From NCBI GenBank assembly GCA_964412455.1, contig CAYPOT010000058.1, forward strand, positions 1 through 24,731: a DNA stretch of 24,731 nucleotides. Direction: 5' to 3'. Below are positions 14,487 to 22,609 of the stretch, in pieces (within the stretch, counting starts at the first letter, position 1; each line of letters starts with the position of its first letter). The translations under genes and the position numbers were made by a program. The DNA is from JAAXXJ01 sp964412455. GTDB lineage: Bacteria; Nitrospirota; UBA9217. The notes beneath the pieces are model-generated. The model was not told the origin of the DNA and did not search any database. It saw only the letters and a list, made by a program, of their open reading frames with translations.

Positions 14487-15149
14487 ATGTCCGGACAGTT
14501 CCGACCGCAGACGATTCGCAAGCTGATCATCACGATCCTCCTCAGCTCGGCTGCTCTATTGTCAGGCTGCGGCATTCACAAGCCCTTCGAGCTGTTTGAC
14601 GAAAAGACCGCGTTCAAGAGCGGTTCGATCGCGGTCATCAGTGCCGATGCCTCCGAGCCCACGGTACGGCTGGCGGACTACTTCACCCGTGAACTCAAGG
14701 AGCGCAGCACGTTCAAGGTCCTGAGCCAGGAAGAGGTCGGCCGCCGTGTCGGGAAATATCCCGTCGCGATCAAAGAGGCGCAGCCCGAGAACACGGACAA
14801 GCCTGTCTGGTTCCCGAAGAGCGAGAAGGGCAAGCTGGACGCGATCCAGGCGCAGACGAAGACCGATTATCTCTTCGTGGTCTGGACCGGGAATCTGTCC
14901 AGGATCGTTACGACGAGTTCGCGGGGCGGCAGCTCGGTCAGTTACAGCGTGAGCGTGGACGGAAATGTGATCGAGTATCCCAAGGCCCGGGTGATCGGCT
15001 ACTCGATCTTCGGGAGCAGCAAGAGCCAGTCGTGCTGCCTTTTCGGAAAATCGGAGGGCGACGATATCAACGAAATGCTGAAGAACGCGGCGGCGGAAAT
15101 GGCCGATAAGTTCATCAGCGCGGCGAAGGCGGAGAAGCCGAGGAAGTAA
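14487..15149 (+). CDS. Predicted lipoprotein, paralogue 2 of tandem family
   Basis: A 220-residue lipoprotein whose ATG at 14487 follows AGGAGG (14474-14479). The signal peptide ends in AALLSGC, with the lipidated Cys at residue 28. The mature part is clearly homologous to the preceding gene over its whole length: shared IHKPFE, STFxVLSQEE, GKYPVAIKEA, TDYLFVVWT, SCCLFGKSEG and the tail ISAAKAEKP. The pair arose by tandem duplication. The variable stretch is the central part (about residues 145-170), where one copy has NWNRPGG and the other SSRGGSS. The 226-base gap upstream has no other gene. Conserved paired cysteines before LFGKSEG could form a disulfide or bind metal. Probably an outer-membrane or periplasmic role; function unknown. 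Confidence 0.87.
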   Translation: MSGQFRPQTIRKLIITILLSSAALLSGCGIHKPFELFDEKTAFKSGSIAVISADASEPTVRLADYFTRELKERSTFKVLSQEEVGRRVGKYPVAIKEAQPENTDKPVWFPKSEKGKLDAIQAQTKTDYLFVVWTGNLSRIVTTSSRGGSSVSYSVSVDGNVIEYPKARVIGYSIFGSSKSQSCCLFGKSEGDDINEMLKNAAAEMADKFISAAKAEKPRK

Positions 15150-15174
15150 CGACCGTCAAACAGGAGGAACAGCG

Positions 15175-15735
15175 ATGGGTCACCGATACTTACGCACGAT
15201 ACCGCTTCTGGTCCTGACCGTGGTGCTGGGCGCCTGCGTCAGCACCTTCAATCCGGTGAGCGACAATTTCAAGCCGAGAGGGAAGACGCTTGCCGTGATC
15301 GCGGGGTTGGACCACGAGGCGAACGAGGTTGCGGCGTACCATATGTCCGAAGCGCTGAAAAAGAACACGCGCTTCCAGGTGATGTCCTCCAAGCAGATAA
15401 AACAGGCCATCCCGGGCTATCCAGACAACATCCGGGGTCCCTATAAAACCGCCTACTTCGAGATCGAAGTGGACTATGCGATGACCGATATGAAGAAGAT
15501 CAAGGCGATCCAGCAGCAGCTCGGCGTCGACTACCTCTATGTGCTGTGGGCGCCGTCGTCGACGGTCTACAACGAAAAAATCCACTCCCTGAACATCATC
15601 GCGCAGATGTTCGAATCCGGCAAGGAAGTGGCCAACGGCAGATTCAACGCCGTCGCGGGCAGGACCGATTGCTGTCTGGCCCCGGTTCCCGACGGCAAGG
15701 ACAAGTCGAACGCCGTCAAGGACGCGACCGAGTAG
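15175..15735 (+). CDS. Predicted lipoprotein, diverged third member, probably frameshifted at the C-terminus
   Basis: 186 residues with AGGAGG 10 bases before the ATG. The signal peptide TIPLLVLTVVLGAC puts the lipidated Cys at residue 21. The layout follows its two neighbours: KTLAVIAGLDHEANEVAAYHMSEALKKN, FQVMSSKQI, GVDYLYVLWAPSS, DCCLAPVPDGKDKSNAVKDAT. The frame stops at 15733-15735 before the final helix expected from the paralogues. In the -1 frame the sequence continues with VVAKEIGEKTGMLKQ to a TAA at 15777-15779, a good match in position and character to MADKFISAAKAEKP. So a one-base indel near 15721-15732, a sequencing error, or natural truncation is possible. It likely shares an operon with paralogue 2 (25-base gap). 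Confidence 0.8.
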   Translation: MGHRYLRTIPLLVLTVVLGACVSTFNPVSDNFKPRGKTLAVIAGLDHEANEVAAYHMSEALKKNTRFQVMSSKQIKQAIPGYPDNIRGPYKTAYFEIEVDYAMTDMKKIKAIQQQLGVDYLYVLWAPSSTVYNEKIHSLNIIAQMFESGKEVANGRFNAVAGRTDCCLAPVPDGKDKSNAVKDATE

Positions 15736-15802
15736 TCGCCAAAGAGATCGGCGAGAAGACCGGGATGCTGAAGCAATAACGCCCGCTCAGGAAGGTCGTC
15801 TA

Positions 15803-16261
15803 TTGAACCAACGACATACATGGATATCCATTTTCCATTTTCTTGCGCTCTTCTTTGCAGTCCCTGCCGGGACCGTTCACGCGGAGCCCTGGGGCCCGTG
15901 GTCGGCGAACTCCGACGTACCGGTCCTTATGATGAAAGCGGACCGCGGTTCGACGAGCAGCGCCAAACCCGAACAGCAGTCCTCCAGCGTCGCGGCGACG
16001 CCCTTCCTCTGGCTGCTTACTTTCTACCAGAAGACCATCGGCCCGGTGAACAGCGGCCGCTGCCCCATGTATCCCACGTGCTCCCAGTACAGCGTCGAGG
16101 CCATCCGCAAGCACGGCCCGGTCGTGGGCATCGTCATGACCGCGGACCGCATCATCCATGAGCTCGACGAGCAGAGCTATGCTCCTCTCATCAAGGTCGG
16201 CAGCCGCTATCGGTTTGCCGACCCTGTCCGGAACAACGACTTCTGGTGGTACGCCGAATGA
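15803..16261 (+). CDS. yidD: YidD-like (membrane protein insertion efficiency factor) domain with signal peptide
   Basis: The YidD/DUF37 family is a small protein that aids YidC-dependent insertion in many bacteria. Here the domain covers about residues 70-128 of 152: FYQKTIGPVNSGRCPMYP, then TCSQYSVEAIRKHG and ADRIIHE. The two cysteines of the CxxxPTC motif are kept, but the third family cysteine after the RI motif is replaced (RIIHE). Unlike ordinary 70-100 residue YidD, this one has an N-terminal signal peptide (IFHFLALFFAVPAGTVHAEP) and about 45 extra residues, implying a periplasmic location. The start is TTG at 15803 with AGGAAGGT (15789-15796) just upstream. It ends in an ATGA overlap with the TPR gene, so the two are coupled. 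Family assignment good; function in the periplasm unproven. Confidence 0.88.
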   Translation: MNQRHTWISIFHFLALFFAVPAGTVHAEPWGPWSANSDVPVLMMKADRGSTSSAKPEQQSSSVAATPFLWLLTFYQKTIGPVNSGRCPMYPTCSQYSVEAIRKHGPVVGIVMTADRIIHELDEQSYAPLIKVGSRYRFADPVRNNDFWWYAE

Positions 16262-17166
16262 GATCCCGCCCTATCATTGCCCTCTGCCTGCTCTTCCTGT
16301 TCAGCCAGCCAGCTATTGCCAGCGAGACGCCGGCGGAGAACATGCTGTCCTTCGCCGACCATCTGTTCGAGCAGGGAGACTACTACCGGGCGATCACCGA
16401 ATACGAACGGGTGATCTTCTTCCATCCTGACCATCCGCTCGCGAAGACAGCGCGGTTCCAGATCGCCCACTCCTATTACAAGGGCGACCGGCTCGACCAG
16501 GCCATCGAACGGTTCCGTGCGCTGAACAAGGAACTGCCGCACGATGAGGTCGGCAGAAAAGCCTATTTCATGCTTGGCGAGGCCTACTATCAGAAGCGCG
16601 AGTACGCCCGCGCCGCGGACGTCTTCGATTCCTATATCGAGAGCTATCCCGGCGATGAGCGTATTGACGCTGCGCGCATCAAGATCGGATGGTGCTCTCT
16701 CCGGCAGGGCAGGTGGCGCGAGGCGTCGGAGGAATTCCGGAAGCTGCCGCCCGGATCGCCGCTCAGCGCGCAGGCGGAAGGTCTTGCCGAAGGCGCGCAG
16801 GACTATCCCGGCATACCGGTCAAGTCCCCGGCTTTGGCAGGCGGACTTTCAGCGGTCCTCCCTGGCGCGGGACAACTGTACATCGATCGTCCCGGCGACG
16901 CGCTGATCTCGTTCCTGCTGAACGGCGCTTTTATCTGGGCGACCGTGGAGGCCTTCCGCAACGACAACAACATGACCGGCGGCATCCTGCTGTTCTTCGA
17001 ATCGGGCTGGTACCTGGGGAATATCTATAATGCCATGGGCGGCGCGCACAAATATAATCGCAGGACGGAGAAGCGGTTAATGGACGGATTGCAGGACAAA
17101 TATCGCATTTCCTACATGTATGACGGACACGGCGGGAGCGTTGCGGCGCTCTCCATGCGGTTCTGA
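16258..17166 (+). CDS. Exported TPR protein with C-terminal membrane segment
   Basis: 302 residues. The ATG overlaps the TGA of the YidD-like gene (ATGA), the best reason for choosing this start over the in-frame one four codons upstream. A signal peptide (ALCLLFLFSQPAIAS) is followed by several tetratricopeptide-like repeats (about 20-180): FADHLFEQGDYYRAITEYERV, AKTARFQIAHSYYKGDRLDQAIERF, AYFMLGEAYYQKREYARAADVF and a fourth in the RQGRWREASEEF part. The C-terminal third is hydrophobic and Gly-rich, with LPGAGQLYIDRPGDALISF and ILLFFESGWYLGN, likely two or three membrane helices. TPR proteins of this kind usually act as scaffolds. Partner may be the adjacent YidD-like protein or the lipoproteins (inference). 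Confidence 0.85.
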   Translation: MRSRPIIALCLLFLFSQPAIASETPAENMLSFADHLFEQGDYYRAITEYERVIFFHPDHPLAKTARFQIAHSYYKGDRLDQAIERFRALNKELPHDEVGRKAYFMLGEAYYQKREYARAADVFDSYIESYPGDERIDAARIKIGWCSLRQGRWREASEEFRKLPPGSPLSAQAEGLAEGAQDYPGIPVKSPALAGGLSAVLPGAGQLYIDRPGDALISFLLNGAFIWATVEAFRNDNNMTGGILLFFESGWYLGNIYNAMGGAHKYNRRTEKRLMDGLQDKYRISYMYDGHGGSVAALSMRF

Positions 17167-17178
17167 CCGGAGCAAGGA

Positions 17179-18315
17179 ATGCATTCAGACAACAAGATCT
17201 ATCGTCTCCTCCAACGGCATCTCGACAAACAGGCGGTCGGGTTCCCGGCGGCATGGTCGGGCGCTGATATCCGTTTGCTCAAGAGGCTGTTCGCTCCCGA
17301 TGAGGCGAAGGTAGCGCTCCATCTCACCTACAAGCCGGAGCCGACGGGAACGATCATCGAGCGCGCTGCTTCGGAGTTCCCGGCAGATCAGACCAGGCGC
17401 CTGCTCGACAGCATGTTCGCCAGAGGCTCCATCGGCTGGAAGGAGAAGGACGGGACCGAACACTGGTACGTCCTGCCGCTGGTGATAGGTATGTACGAAG
17501 GCCAGGACGGCGATCCCTCGCCCGAATATCTGGAGGATACAGACGCCTATTTCAAGACCCTGAGCTTCGGAAGATCGTTCATCGCGATCAACCCCTCGCA
17601 GATGCGGACCATCCCCATTCCTTTGAGCATCCCGGTCGAACATCACGTGGCCACCTACGACCAGATCCGTGCTGTTGTCCGGGAATCGCCCGGCCCCTTC
17701 GTTGTGGTTCCCTGCATCTGCCGCAGGAGCAAGGCGATAAAGAATAAAGCCTGCGCGATGACAACCCGCGAGGAGACCTGCCTCGCCTTCGGCGATATGG
17801 CCAGAATGGTCCTTCGCCGCAAACACTGCCGCGAAGTGACCCGGGACGAGGTTCTGGAGATCCTCCGGCAGAACGAAGAGGACGGTCTCGTCCTGCAGCC
17901 GGCCAACACGCGTCAGCCGGAATTCATATGCTCCTGCTGCGGGTGCTGCTGCGGGCAGCTCTCCTATCAGAAGCGTCTGCCCCACCCGGTCGAATTCTGG
18001 GTGAGCAACTATTACGCGGAGGTTTCTTCAGATACGTGCTCGCAATGCGGCACCTGCGTTTCCCGCTGTCAGGTGGGCGCGGTCACGCTGACCGGACCGT
18101 CCGGCGAGGCAAAGGTGAACCTGAGCCGGTGCATCGGCTGCGGGCTCTGCGTTCCGACCTGTCCGTCGGAAGCGATCCGACTGAAAAAGAAAGGTACGGA
18201 AACGGTGCCTCCAGGGAACGACGAGGACCTGTATGATGAGGTGCTGGCGAACAAAAAGGGCGGTACGGAACAACTGAAGATGCTGCTGAAGGTGGCATTG
18301 AAAATGAAACAATAA
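17179..18315 (+). CDS. Cys-rich 4Fe-4S ferredoxin-type protein
   Basis: 378 residues, no signal peptide, so cytoplasmic. The C-terminal half has two classical 4Fe-4S motifs: Cys287, 290, 293, 297 (CSQCGTCVSRC) and Cys318, 321, 324, 328 (CIGCGLCVPTC). Upstream lies a further cysteine set: CxC at 179/181, Cys192, Cys201, and CSCCGCCC at 251-258, which could bind another cluster or metal. The N-terminal 130 residues are mostly helical with a winged-helix flavour (LLKRLFAPDEAKVALHL) but this is a weak reading. The Shine-Dalgarno GGAG (17169-17172) lies six bases before the ATG. Similar proteins in anaerobes have unknown electron partners. It is placed between the envelope block and ppsR, with no obvious redox gene beside it. 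Confidence 0.88.
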   Translation: MHSDNKIYRLLQRHLDKQAVGFPAAWSGADIRLLKRLFAPDEAKVALHLTYKPEPTGTIIERAASEFPADQTRRLLDSMFARGSIGWKEKDGTEHWYVLPLVIGMYEGQDGDPSPEYLEDTDAYFKTLSFGRSFIAINPSQMRTIPIPLSIPVEHHVATYDQIRAVVRESPGPFVVVPCICRRSKAIKNKACAMTTREETCLAFGDMARMVLRRKHCREVTRDEVLEILRQNEEDGLVLQPANTRQPEFICSCCGCCCGQLSYQKRLPHPVEFWVSNYYAEVSSDTCSQCGTCVSRCQVGAVTLTGPSGEAKVNLSRCIGCGLCVPTCPSEAIRLKKKGTETVPPGNDEDLYDEVLANKKGGTEQLKMLLKVALKMKQ

Positions 18316-18374
18316 GATGCCGCACGGTACGACAGGTAAAAGAATTTCGTCGCGAAGTACATAAGGAATAGATC

Positions 18375-19196
18375 ATGTCTACATTAAGGAAGATCTACAT
18401 TATTTCAGACGCCACCGGCCAGAGCGGTCTTCATATCCTGCGAGCGGCCCTGGTGCAGTTCGAACATGCCCGTACCAAGATCATGCTGTTCCATGACATC
18501 GATACGAAAACCGGCCTCAAGAAGATCCTCGACCAGGGCCGGTCGGATAAGGCCCTCATCGCCTACACCTTCGTCAAGAAGGAGATGCGGAACCTGATCG
18601 ACGCTTACTGCAAAAAGAACGGTCTCATCCATCTTGACATACTGGGCCCCCTTATCAACAATCTATCGTCCTATCTGAAGCTGGAGCCGCTGGAGACACC
18701 GAGCCTGCTCAGAAAGGTCGATGCGCGGTATTTCAAACGCATCGATGCCATAGAGTACACACTGGGGCACGATGACGGCAGAGGCGCCGAGCGCCTCAAG
18801 GACGCCGATATCGTTCTCGTCGGCCTCTCACGGACGTCAAAAACGCCGACCTCCTTCTTCCTGGCCCAGGAGGGATACAAGGTCGCCAATGTCCCGATCG
18901 TTCCGGATATTCCTCTTCCGGAAGAGCTGTTCGAGATCGACCAGCATAAGATCGTCTGTCTAATGATAGACCCGGAAGTCCTTCAAAAAGTGAGATCGGT
19001 GCGCCAAAAACATTCCCGGCTCAAACCGAGCTACAGCGATTTCAAGAAGGTCTTTGCCGAGGTCGAATATGTCTGGGGCCTGATGCGGAAGCACCGGAGC
19101 TGGAAGGTGATCAATACCACGAACAAATCCATTGAGGAGACCGCGTGGGAGATCATCTACCATGTGTTCGGCGAGGGACAAGGCGAATTTCATTAG
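18375..19196 (+). CDS. ppsR: Phosphoenolpyruvate synthase regulatory protein (PpsR/DUF299 family)
   Basis: Bifunctional serine/threonine kinase and pyrophosphorylase. It turns pyruvate,water dikinase (or pyruvate,phosphate dikinase) off with ADP and back on with phosphate. The 273 residues show the family start IYIISDATGQSGL (residues 6-18) and the P-loop-like GLSRTSKTPTS (150-160). Later come LPEELFEIDQHKIVCLMIDP and a C-terminal SIEETAWEII, all characteristic. The length equals the family average. AAGGAA lies about eight bases before the ATG. No ppsA or ppdK gene is in the window, so the target lies elsewhere. Whether it acts on PEP synthase or PPDK cannot be told here. Confidence 0.95.
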   Translation: MSTLRKIYIISDATGQSGLHILRAALVQFEHARTKIMLFHDIDTKTGLKKILDQGRSDKALIAYTFVKKEMRNLIDAYCKKNGLIHLDILGPLINNLSSYLKLEPLETPSLLRKVDARYFKRIDAIEYTLGHDDGRGAERLKDADIVLVGLSRTSKTPTSFFLAQEGYKVANVPIVPDIPLPEELFEIDQHKIVCLMIDPEVLQKVRSVRQKHSRLKPSYSDFKKVFAEVEYVWGLMRKHRSWKVINTTNKSIEETAWEIIYHVFGEGQGEFH

Positions 19197-19253
19197 GAAC
19201 GAGGAAGTTAAATTCTCAACATGGTAAGAGCGAACGAAACAGGACAAGTCTTA

Positions 19254-19433
19254 GACAGAATGACAGGATTACAGACAAAGGCGACTCAAGAACTCAACGC
19301 AGATTTTCGCTGAAGTACGTATGAAAAAATTACGTAAGTTCTTTGATCATTACAGCGCTAATCATGGTTTTTCATTGTCTTTTCAGCGTTAATGATTTTT
19401 TGATCCTATCCGATTCTATCCTGTCATCCTGTC
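19254..19433. repeat. 180-bp repeat element with inverted ends between ppsR and the lipid kinase gene
   Basis: GACAGAATGACAGGAT (19254-19269) is matched at 15 of 16 positions by the reverse complement of 19418-19433. Inside, the sequence about 19263-19331 matches the reverse complement of 23561-23630 at roughly four of five positions, including GCGACTCAAG and CAACGCAGA. So the family occurs at least twice in this window. Almost the whole 252-base gap is this element, and no gene is seen in it. Confidence 0.75.
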
Positions 19434-19448
19434 AAACAAGGCCCAAAC

Positions 19449-20378
19449 ATGAAAAAATATAAACTCATCGCAAATCCCGCCGCCGGCCGGGGCAAGGCGA
19501 ACGCCGCGGTCCTGCAGGTGGTGGAGCTCTTCAAAGCAAAGGGCGCGACATTCGACCTGGAGCTGACGACCGGGCCGAGGCAGGCGGCCGACGTCGCCCG
19601 GAAGGCGCTCAAGGAGTTCGACGTGATCGTGGCCGTGGGCGGCGATGGTACGGTGAACGAGATCGTGCCGGGCATGCTCTTTTCCGGGAAACCTCTCGGC
19701 ATTATTCCTTCCGGGTCCGGAAACGACTTCATCAAATCGCTGGACATTCCGAACAACATCGAGAAAGCCGTAGACATCGTGCTGAAGGGCGAGACCCGGG
19801 TCATCGACGCCGGGAAGATCAACGGCATGTATTTCGCCAACGGCGTGGGCATCGGCTTTGACGCCGCGGTGAACCGCGCAAGCTACGAGATCAACCATTC
19901 CAAGCGGGGACTCTGGCTCTATGTCTGCGCCCTGGTCAGGACGCTCGGCAGGTTCAATCCCGTGCCGGTGAAAATAACCATGAACGGTGAGACGATCGAA
20001 CAGGACATCTTCCTGCTTACCATCGGAAACGGGACCACCTGCGGCGGCGGGTTCAGGCTGACGCCTCACGCAAAAATGGACGACGGACTGCTCGACGTGA
20101 CGATCGTCAAGCCCCTGGGGGTCCTGACGCTCATGTGGCATCTGCCCAAAGTGTTCCTCGGCACCATCGACAAGGTGACCAACTATGCACGGCTTACGCG
20201 GACGGCGAAGCTCTCGATCGCAAGCACGCATCCCATCCCCGTCCATGTAGACGGCGAGATCTTTCCCGGCGACGGGAAAGATCTTGAGATCGAGATCGTT
20301 CCCGGGGCGCTGACCGTGATAGGAAATTCCGGGTCATCTCCACACCGTGTGGGGATACAGTCGCGCGGGGTTGGGTAA
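19449..20378 (+). CDS. Diacylglycerol kinase-like lipid kinase (YegS/DgkB family)
   Basis: Catalytic domain of the diacylglycerol kinase/sphingosine kinase/YegS family, which phosphorylates a lipid hydroxyl with ATP. The 309 residues open with NPAAGRGKA (9-17). The nucleotide-binding motif GGDGTVNE is at 64-71, then GIIPSGSGNDF (about 91-101) and the beta-sandwich domain with NGVGIGFDAAVN and HVDGE. No membrane helix is needed; these are usually peripheral membrane proteins. A repeat element abuts the start and the ribosome binding site is poor (AAGG at 19438-19441). The natural lipid is unknown, so no gene symbol is given. The gene appears to be alone, not in an operon. Confidence 0.93.
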   Translation: MKKYKLIANPAAGRGKANAAVLQVVELFKAKGATFDLELTTGPRQAADVARKALKEFDVIVAVGGDGTVNEIVPGMLFSGKPLGIIPSGSGNDFIKSLDIPNNIEKAVDIVLKGETRVIDAGKINGMYFANGVGIGFDAAVNRASYEINHSKRGLWLYVCALVRTLGRFNPVPVKITMNGETIEQDIFLLTIGNGTTCGGGFRLTPHAKMDDGLLDVTIVKPLGVLTLMWHLPKVFLGTIDKVTNYARLTRTAKLSIASTHPIPVHVDGEIFPGDGKDLEIEIVPGALTVIGNSGSSPHRVGIQSRGVG

Positions 20379-20388
20379 AGACTCAACA

Positions 20389-20513
20389 GGCTGTTGCCCA
20401 AACCCCGTTCACCCTTCGACAAGCTCAGGGCGAACGGTATGGTCTTTGATATTGTAAGATTTTTCCGATCGTGCTGAGCCAGTCGAAGCACAAAATAGAT
20501 TTGGGCAACAGCC
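20389..20513. repeat. 125-bp palindromic element with 14-bp perfect inverted ends
   Basis: GGCTGTTGCCCAAA (20389-20402) and TTTGGGCAACAGCC (20500-20513) are perfect reverse complements. Inside are two hairpin blocks of the common REP-like type: 20407-20435 (CCCTTCGACAAGCTCAGGG flanked by GTTC/GAAC) and 20471-20491 (GTGCTGAGCCAGTCGAAGCAC). The layout, terminal repeats around nested palindromes, is that of a small non-autonomous element. No transposase is nearby. Confidence 0.8.
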
Positions 20514-20792
20514 CGTCAAGCCTTTGCTTTTTAAGAGGCCCCTGCATCCCATGAACAGGTTCGCGCACAAGCATGCCCGGATTAAAGCAGGCAAACCACA
20601 GATCATGCCTGCGCGTGCGAAGCGTAAGCGCACATGGGCTGCTGCAGCTTATAGGTAACCCGGAAGACAACTTGGCATGCCTGCGCGGACCTGTGAATGG
20701 CGGTGCAGGAAAAAGGTGGGCCTTGAACTGGCAAACAAGTGGATTTGCATTATCACTCGCATCGGATATGCCCTATTATATGCCCTATTAAA
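20514..20792. other. Gene-free sequence between the palindromic element and the purH promoter
   Basis: No convincing gene on either strand. It contains a 12-base direct repeat, CATGCCTGCGCG, at 20604-20615 and 20676-20687, a small hairpin GTGCG/CGCAC near 20615-20633, and ATATGCCCTATTA repeated twice at about 20766-20791. I recognise no riboswitch. It could be the remains of a larger repeat element or part of an untranslated region. Confidence 0.4.
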
Positions 20793-20821
20793 TTGACTTC
20801 CCCTTCCATTCGGGTTACAAT
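20793..20821 (+). promoter_or_regulatory. Predicted sigma70-type promoter of purH
   Basis: TTGACT (20793-20798) and TACAAT (20816-20821) are separated by 17 bases. Transcription would start near 20828, giving a leader of about 39 bases with GGAGG (20854-20858) before the GTG start at 20867. One of the best promoter matches in the window. Confidence 0.62.
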
Positions 20822-20866
20822 TTCTGACGCTGTCAGTCCAACTTTTTCTTCTCGGAGGCTTCGCCA

Positions 20867-22426
20867 GTGGGTAAAGTGACACGAGCGCTTATCAGTGTTT
20901 CTCACAAGGAAGGTGTCCTGGATTTCGCAAAAGAGATATCCAGGCTCGGCATCGAGATCCTTTCCACCGGCGGAACGGCAAAGCTTCTCCGGGACGGCGG
21001 GGTCCCGGTGAAGGACGTGTCGGAGTTCACCGGTTTTCCGGAAATGCTCGACGGCCGCGTGAAAACACTCCACCCCAAGGTGCACGGCGGCATCCTGGGG
21101 AGGCGCGGCAACCCCGAGCATGTCAAGCAGATGAAGCAGCATGGTATCGAGCCCATCGACCTGGTCGTGGTGAACCTGTATCCCTTCGAGCAAACCGTAG
21201 CCAAGCCCGGATGCACGCTTGAGGACGCCATCGAGAACATCGATATCGGCGGGCCCACGATGCTCCGCTCGGCGGCCAAGAACTATACCGACGTTGCCGT
21301 GGTGGTCTCGCCGCGCGACTACAGCCGGGTGCTCGACGAGCTCCGGAAGACCGGCGAGGTATCACTGAAGACGCGGTTCGAGCTGTGCCGGACCGTCTTC
21401 CTCCATACGGCGAGCTACGACAGCGCCATCTCGGCGTGGCTCAGCAACCAGGTGCCCGCGGACGAGAAGACCCGTTTCCCCAACATCCTGACGCTGCACT
21501 ACGAGAAGGTCCAGAACCTGCGCTATGGCGAGAATCCTCATCAGCAGGGGGCGTTCTACCGCGAGTACGGCATCAAGGAACCCTGTGTTTCTCACGCGAG
21601 GCAGCTCCAGGGCAAGGAGATGTCTTTCAACAACTATCTCGACGCGAACAGCGCCCTCGAACTCGTCAAGGAATACGGCGGGATCGCCGCGGTCGTCGTC
21701 AAGCACAACAACCCCTGCGGCGTGGCCACGTCATCGTCCCTTGCCGACGCCTACCGAAAGGCACGGGACTGCGACCCGGTCTCGGCCTTCGGCGGCGTCA
21801 TCGCCTTCAACCACCTGGTTGACCTGGAAACGGCGAAGGAGATCACGGCAACCTTTGTCGAGGTCATTGTGGCGCCGGAGTTCGCGCCCGACGCGCTGGA
21901 AGAGCTCAAAAAGAAAAAGGACCTGCGGCTTCTGGATATCGGCCCGAACATCGCCGGCGCGCCCGAGGGCATGGACCTGAAGAAAGTCACCGGCGGGCTC
22001 ATCTACCAGGACCGTGATCTCGGGAAGATCGCCGATGTCAAGGCGCTCACGGTCGCTTCGAAGCGCAAGCCCACGGAAGAGGAGTACGAGGCGCTTTCCT
22101 TCGCCTGGAAGGTCTGCAAGCATGTGAAGTCCAACGCCATCGTATTCACCAGGAAGGACCAGACCGTCGGCATCGGGGCGGGACAGATGAACAGGCTCGA
22201 CTCGGTGCGGATCGCCGTCATGAAGGCGCAATCCACGCTGAAGGGCACGGTGCTTGCCTCGGACGCGTTTTTCCCCTTCCGCGACGGGCTGGACGAGGCG
22301 GCGAAGGCGGGCGTCACGGCGGTCATCCAGCCGGGCGGGTCGCTCAAGGACGAAGAGGTGATCAAGGCCGCCGACGAACACGGCATCGCCATGGTTTTCA
22401 CGAAGATGCGGCATTTCCGTCATTGA
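20867..22426 (+). CDS. purH: Bifunctional AICAR formyltransferase / IMP cyclohydrolase
   Basis: Catalyses the last two steps of de novo IMP synthesis. The N-terminal IMP cyclohydrolase domain (about 1-195) shows STGGTAKLL, the loop FPEMLDGRVKTLHPKVHGG and NIDIGGPTMLRSAAKNY. The AICAR transformylase domain (about 200-519) shows NLRYGENPHQQGAFY, KHNNPCGVA, CKHVKSNAIVF, GAGQMNRLDSV and ASDAFFPFRDG. The product of 519 residues is of normal family length. The start is GTG, with GGAGG eight bases upstream, and begins GKVTRALISVSHKEG, the usual N-terminus. It stands apart from other pur genes and seems to be its own transcription unit, with its own promoter and a likely terminator after it. Confidence 0.98.
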   Translation: MGKVTRALISVSHKEGVLDFAKEISRLGIEILSTGGTAKLLRDGGVPVKDVSEFTGFPEMLDGRVKTLHPKVHGGILGRRGNPEHVKQMKQHGIEPIDLVVVNLYPFEQTVAKPGCTLEDAIENIDIGGPTMLRSAAKNYTDVAVVVSPRDYSRVLDELRKTGEVSLKTRFELCRTVFLHTASYDSAISAWLSNQVPADEKTRFPNILTLHYEKVQNLRYGENPHQQGAFYREYGIKEPCVSHARQLQGKEMSFNNYLDANSALELVKEYGGIAAVVVKHNNPCGVATSSSLADAYRKARDCDPVSAFGGVIAFNHLVDLETAKEITATFVEVIVAPEFAPDALEELKKKKDLRLLDIGPNIAGAPEGMDLKKVTGGLIYQDRDLGKIADVKALTVASKRKPTEEEYEALSFAWKVCKHVKSNAIVFTRKDQTVGIGAGQMNRLDSVRIAVMKAQSTLKGTVLASDAFFPFRDGLDEAAKAGVTAVIQPGGSLKDEEVIKAADEHGIAMVFTKMRHFRH

Positions 22427-22459
22427 TCCCTCATCGCAAGGACAGCGCGAGCGGGTTCC

Positions 22460-22490
22460 GGAGGAGGGGCGCAGACAAGCTCCTCCTTTT
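22460..22490 (+). terminator. Probable intrinsic terminator after purH
   Basis: GGAGGAG (22460-22466) pairs perfectly with CTCCTCC (22480-22486), with a 13-base loop, followed by TTTT (22487-22490). It lies about 35 bases after the purH stop. The T run is short, so termination may be modest. Confidence 0.5.
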
Positions 22491-22609
22491 GCGCGCGCAG
22501 AGCGGCCCTCTCACACGCCGCAGCTATGGACCCAGGAGTGAGTGTTGAGAATAACGATACCATTATTGAGGATAGAAGATTCCCTGTCCGTTTCCACGGG
22601 GGTGCAGGG

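Noticed and set aside
20425..20670. Minus-strand ORF in the gap before purH
   Set aside because: It runs through the palindromic element and has no ribosome binding site or family motif.
20560..20690. Possible c-di-GMP-I riboswitch (GGCAAACC near 20590)
   Set aside because: Only one short conserved string fits. The GNRA tetraloop stem and the CGCAAAGCC core are absent in the right places.
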